DNA of 64,000 bases from Paenibacillus sp. Its GTDB lineage: Bacteria > Bacillota > Bacilli > Paenibacillales > Paenibacillaceae. Positions 63,279 to 64,000 of the stretch are shown here, in pieces. The position numbers and the translations under genes were made by a program. The notes under the pieces are model-generated. The model did no database searches. It saw only the letters and a program-made list of their open reading frames with translations, and had not been told where the DNA came from. The stretch spans positions 1 to 64,000 of the forward strand of contig JAIRVF010000156.1 of assembly GCA_031254035.1 (NCBI GenBank). Direction: 5' to 3'. How positions within the stretch are numbered: position 1 is the stretch's first letter; the number at the start of each line of letters is the position of its first letter.

Positions 63279-64000
63279 TTAAGGTGTTTGTTGATTGTTT
63301 TTTTCCTTGTTCGTGTCTTCAGCTTTGGAAGCAGGAACAGAGGCTGACCATACATTTGCATCGTTAGCATTTTTTGCAATGCTAACGACATAGACGTTAT
63401 AGGATTGGTCAACAATCAGTTTATTTCCACTAATGTCCTGATCTTTATCAGAAAATGTGACTGCATATTGCCCGTTCGACTTAACGGGGGTTTTGACATT
63501 CTTATTAGAACCGATATTAGTAGCAAAATTTTTCGGGTCGGTATTTGTTGGAGCAACCACCACAGCATATCGTTGAACTTTGCTTTCATCAACAGCCGGC
63601 TTAAAGTTCACTTCAATTTGCCCATTGTTCCAGTTGGCTGCAATTTTCCGAGCTTCAGCCAAATCAGATGTCAATTGTAGATCTGCCGGGATAGATAATT
63701 TACTGTTCTTTGTCGTATCATTCTCAGCTACTGAAAGGACATAGACTTTATAAGATTTTTCTTTAGTTAAGCCTGCCCCATCAGTTCCAACCATATTGCT
63801 AGTCAATGTTTTTTGATACGATTTATTGCTGGAAGGAGAAACCTGGGTGTATTTTGGTTTATCTAATCCAAGTGCATTTTCTTCTTTAAACTCTGTTGTT
63901 CCAGGCACAAAGAAAATACGATATTCTTGTATACCTGTTTCGTCAGTGAGACGTGCGAAGGAGACTTGTGGACCCCTATCATCTGTAGTCTCTGTCTTCA
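63279..64000 (-). CDS. Fibronectin/Ig-like repeat protein, 5' part beyond the window
   Basis: The frame stays open to the right edge, so the N-terminus is missing; the GTG at 63908 is internal. At least two repeated beta modules are visible, each ending with the same strand pattern (KSYKVYVLSVAEND and QSYNVYVVSIAKNAND). Between them are a Lys/Asn/Thr-rich stretch and the module NNGQIEVNFKPAVDESKVQR. The C-terminus is hydrophilic (KAEDTNKEKNNQQTP) with no anchor motif. Probably an extracellular or cell-wall protein; family uncertain. Confidence 0.65.
   Translation of the reverse strand, partial: KTETTDDRGPQVSFARLTDETGIQEYRIFFVPGTTEFKEENALGLDKPKYTQVSPSSNKSYQKTLTSNMVGTDGAGLTKEKSYKVYVLSVAENDTTKNSKLSIPADLQLTSDLAEARKIAANWNNGQIEVNFKPAVDESKVQRYAVVVAPTNTDPKNFATNIGSNKNVKTPVKSNGQYAVTFSDKDQDISGNKLIVDQSYNVYVVSIAKNANDANVWSASVPASKAEDTNKEKNNQQTP

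Overview
The window looks like the chromosome of a Paenibacillus-type Firmicute (class Bacilli, family Paenibacillaceae). This is inferred from strong GGAGG-type ribosome sites, LplA/LplB/LplC-type ABC importers without their own ATPase, a membrane-bound AraC-type sensor, many glycan-degrading and aminosugar genes, large secreted proteins with Ig or fibronectin repeats, and a secreted acetolactate decarboxylase. I see no rRNA, tRNA, CRISPR array, prophage or intact transposase.

Layout. 0.4-6.4 kb: an oligosaccharide ABC importer (two permeases and a lipoprotein) divergent from a two-TM AraC-type sensor/regulator. 6.6-11.7 kb: a minus-strand aminosugar operon (two Gfo/Idh dehydrogenases, a TIM-barrel isomerase, nagB, nagA). 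12.0-15.2 kb: an AT-rich accessory patch with a decayed HxlR/MFS pair, a secreted repeat protein and the shell of an insertion element. 15.3-22.5 kb: a GH38 alpha-mannosidase, a GntR/LacI-hybrid repressor, a discoidin-like protein and a MATE exporter.

22.8-44.5 kb is the most unusual part. It encodes a GAP1-type protein with one membrane span and a low-complexity tail, a zinc-ribbon P-loop GTPase, a beta-rich protein, a multi-span vWA protein, an 817-aa unknown, a 1129-aa tubulin/FtsZ-like GTPase, a secreted and anchored vWA protein, a 50-aa membrane peptide, a zinc-ribbon membrane protein, a NodB deacetylase, a coiled-coil protein and a 590-aa anchored TPR-like protein. The predicted topologies put both vWA domains and the GAP1 tail outside the membrane and the GTPase and tubulin homologue inside. 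This suggests one envelope-spanning, nucleotide-driven machine, probably a conflict or stress system. Several families of dispersed structured repeats sit at its module boundaries. A truncated copy of the start of the 590-aa gene shows that the locus has been rearranged.

44.6-52.8 kb: secreted acetolactate decarboxylase behind a chemoreceptor, a nine-domain Ig-like secreted protein, a FrnE-like DsbA protein and a second MATE exporter. 53.2-60.4 kb: a second sugar operon (two permeases, binding lipoprotein, LacI repressor, BadF-type sugar kinase, GH4 phospho-glycosidase), probably for beta-linked disaccharides that are phosphorylated inside the cell. 60.6-64 kb: a Bcr/CflA-type exporter, a small decayed reading frame, an unknown membrane protein and a fibronectin-like protein that runs off the right edge.
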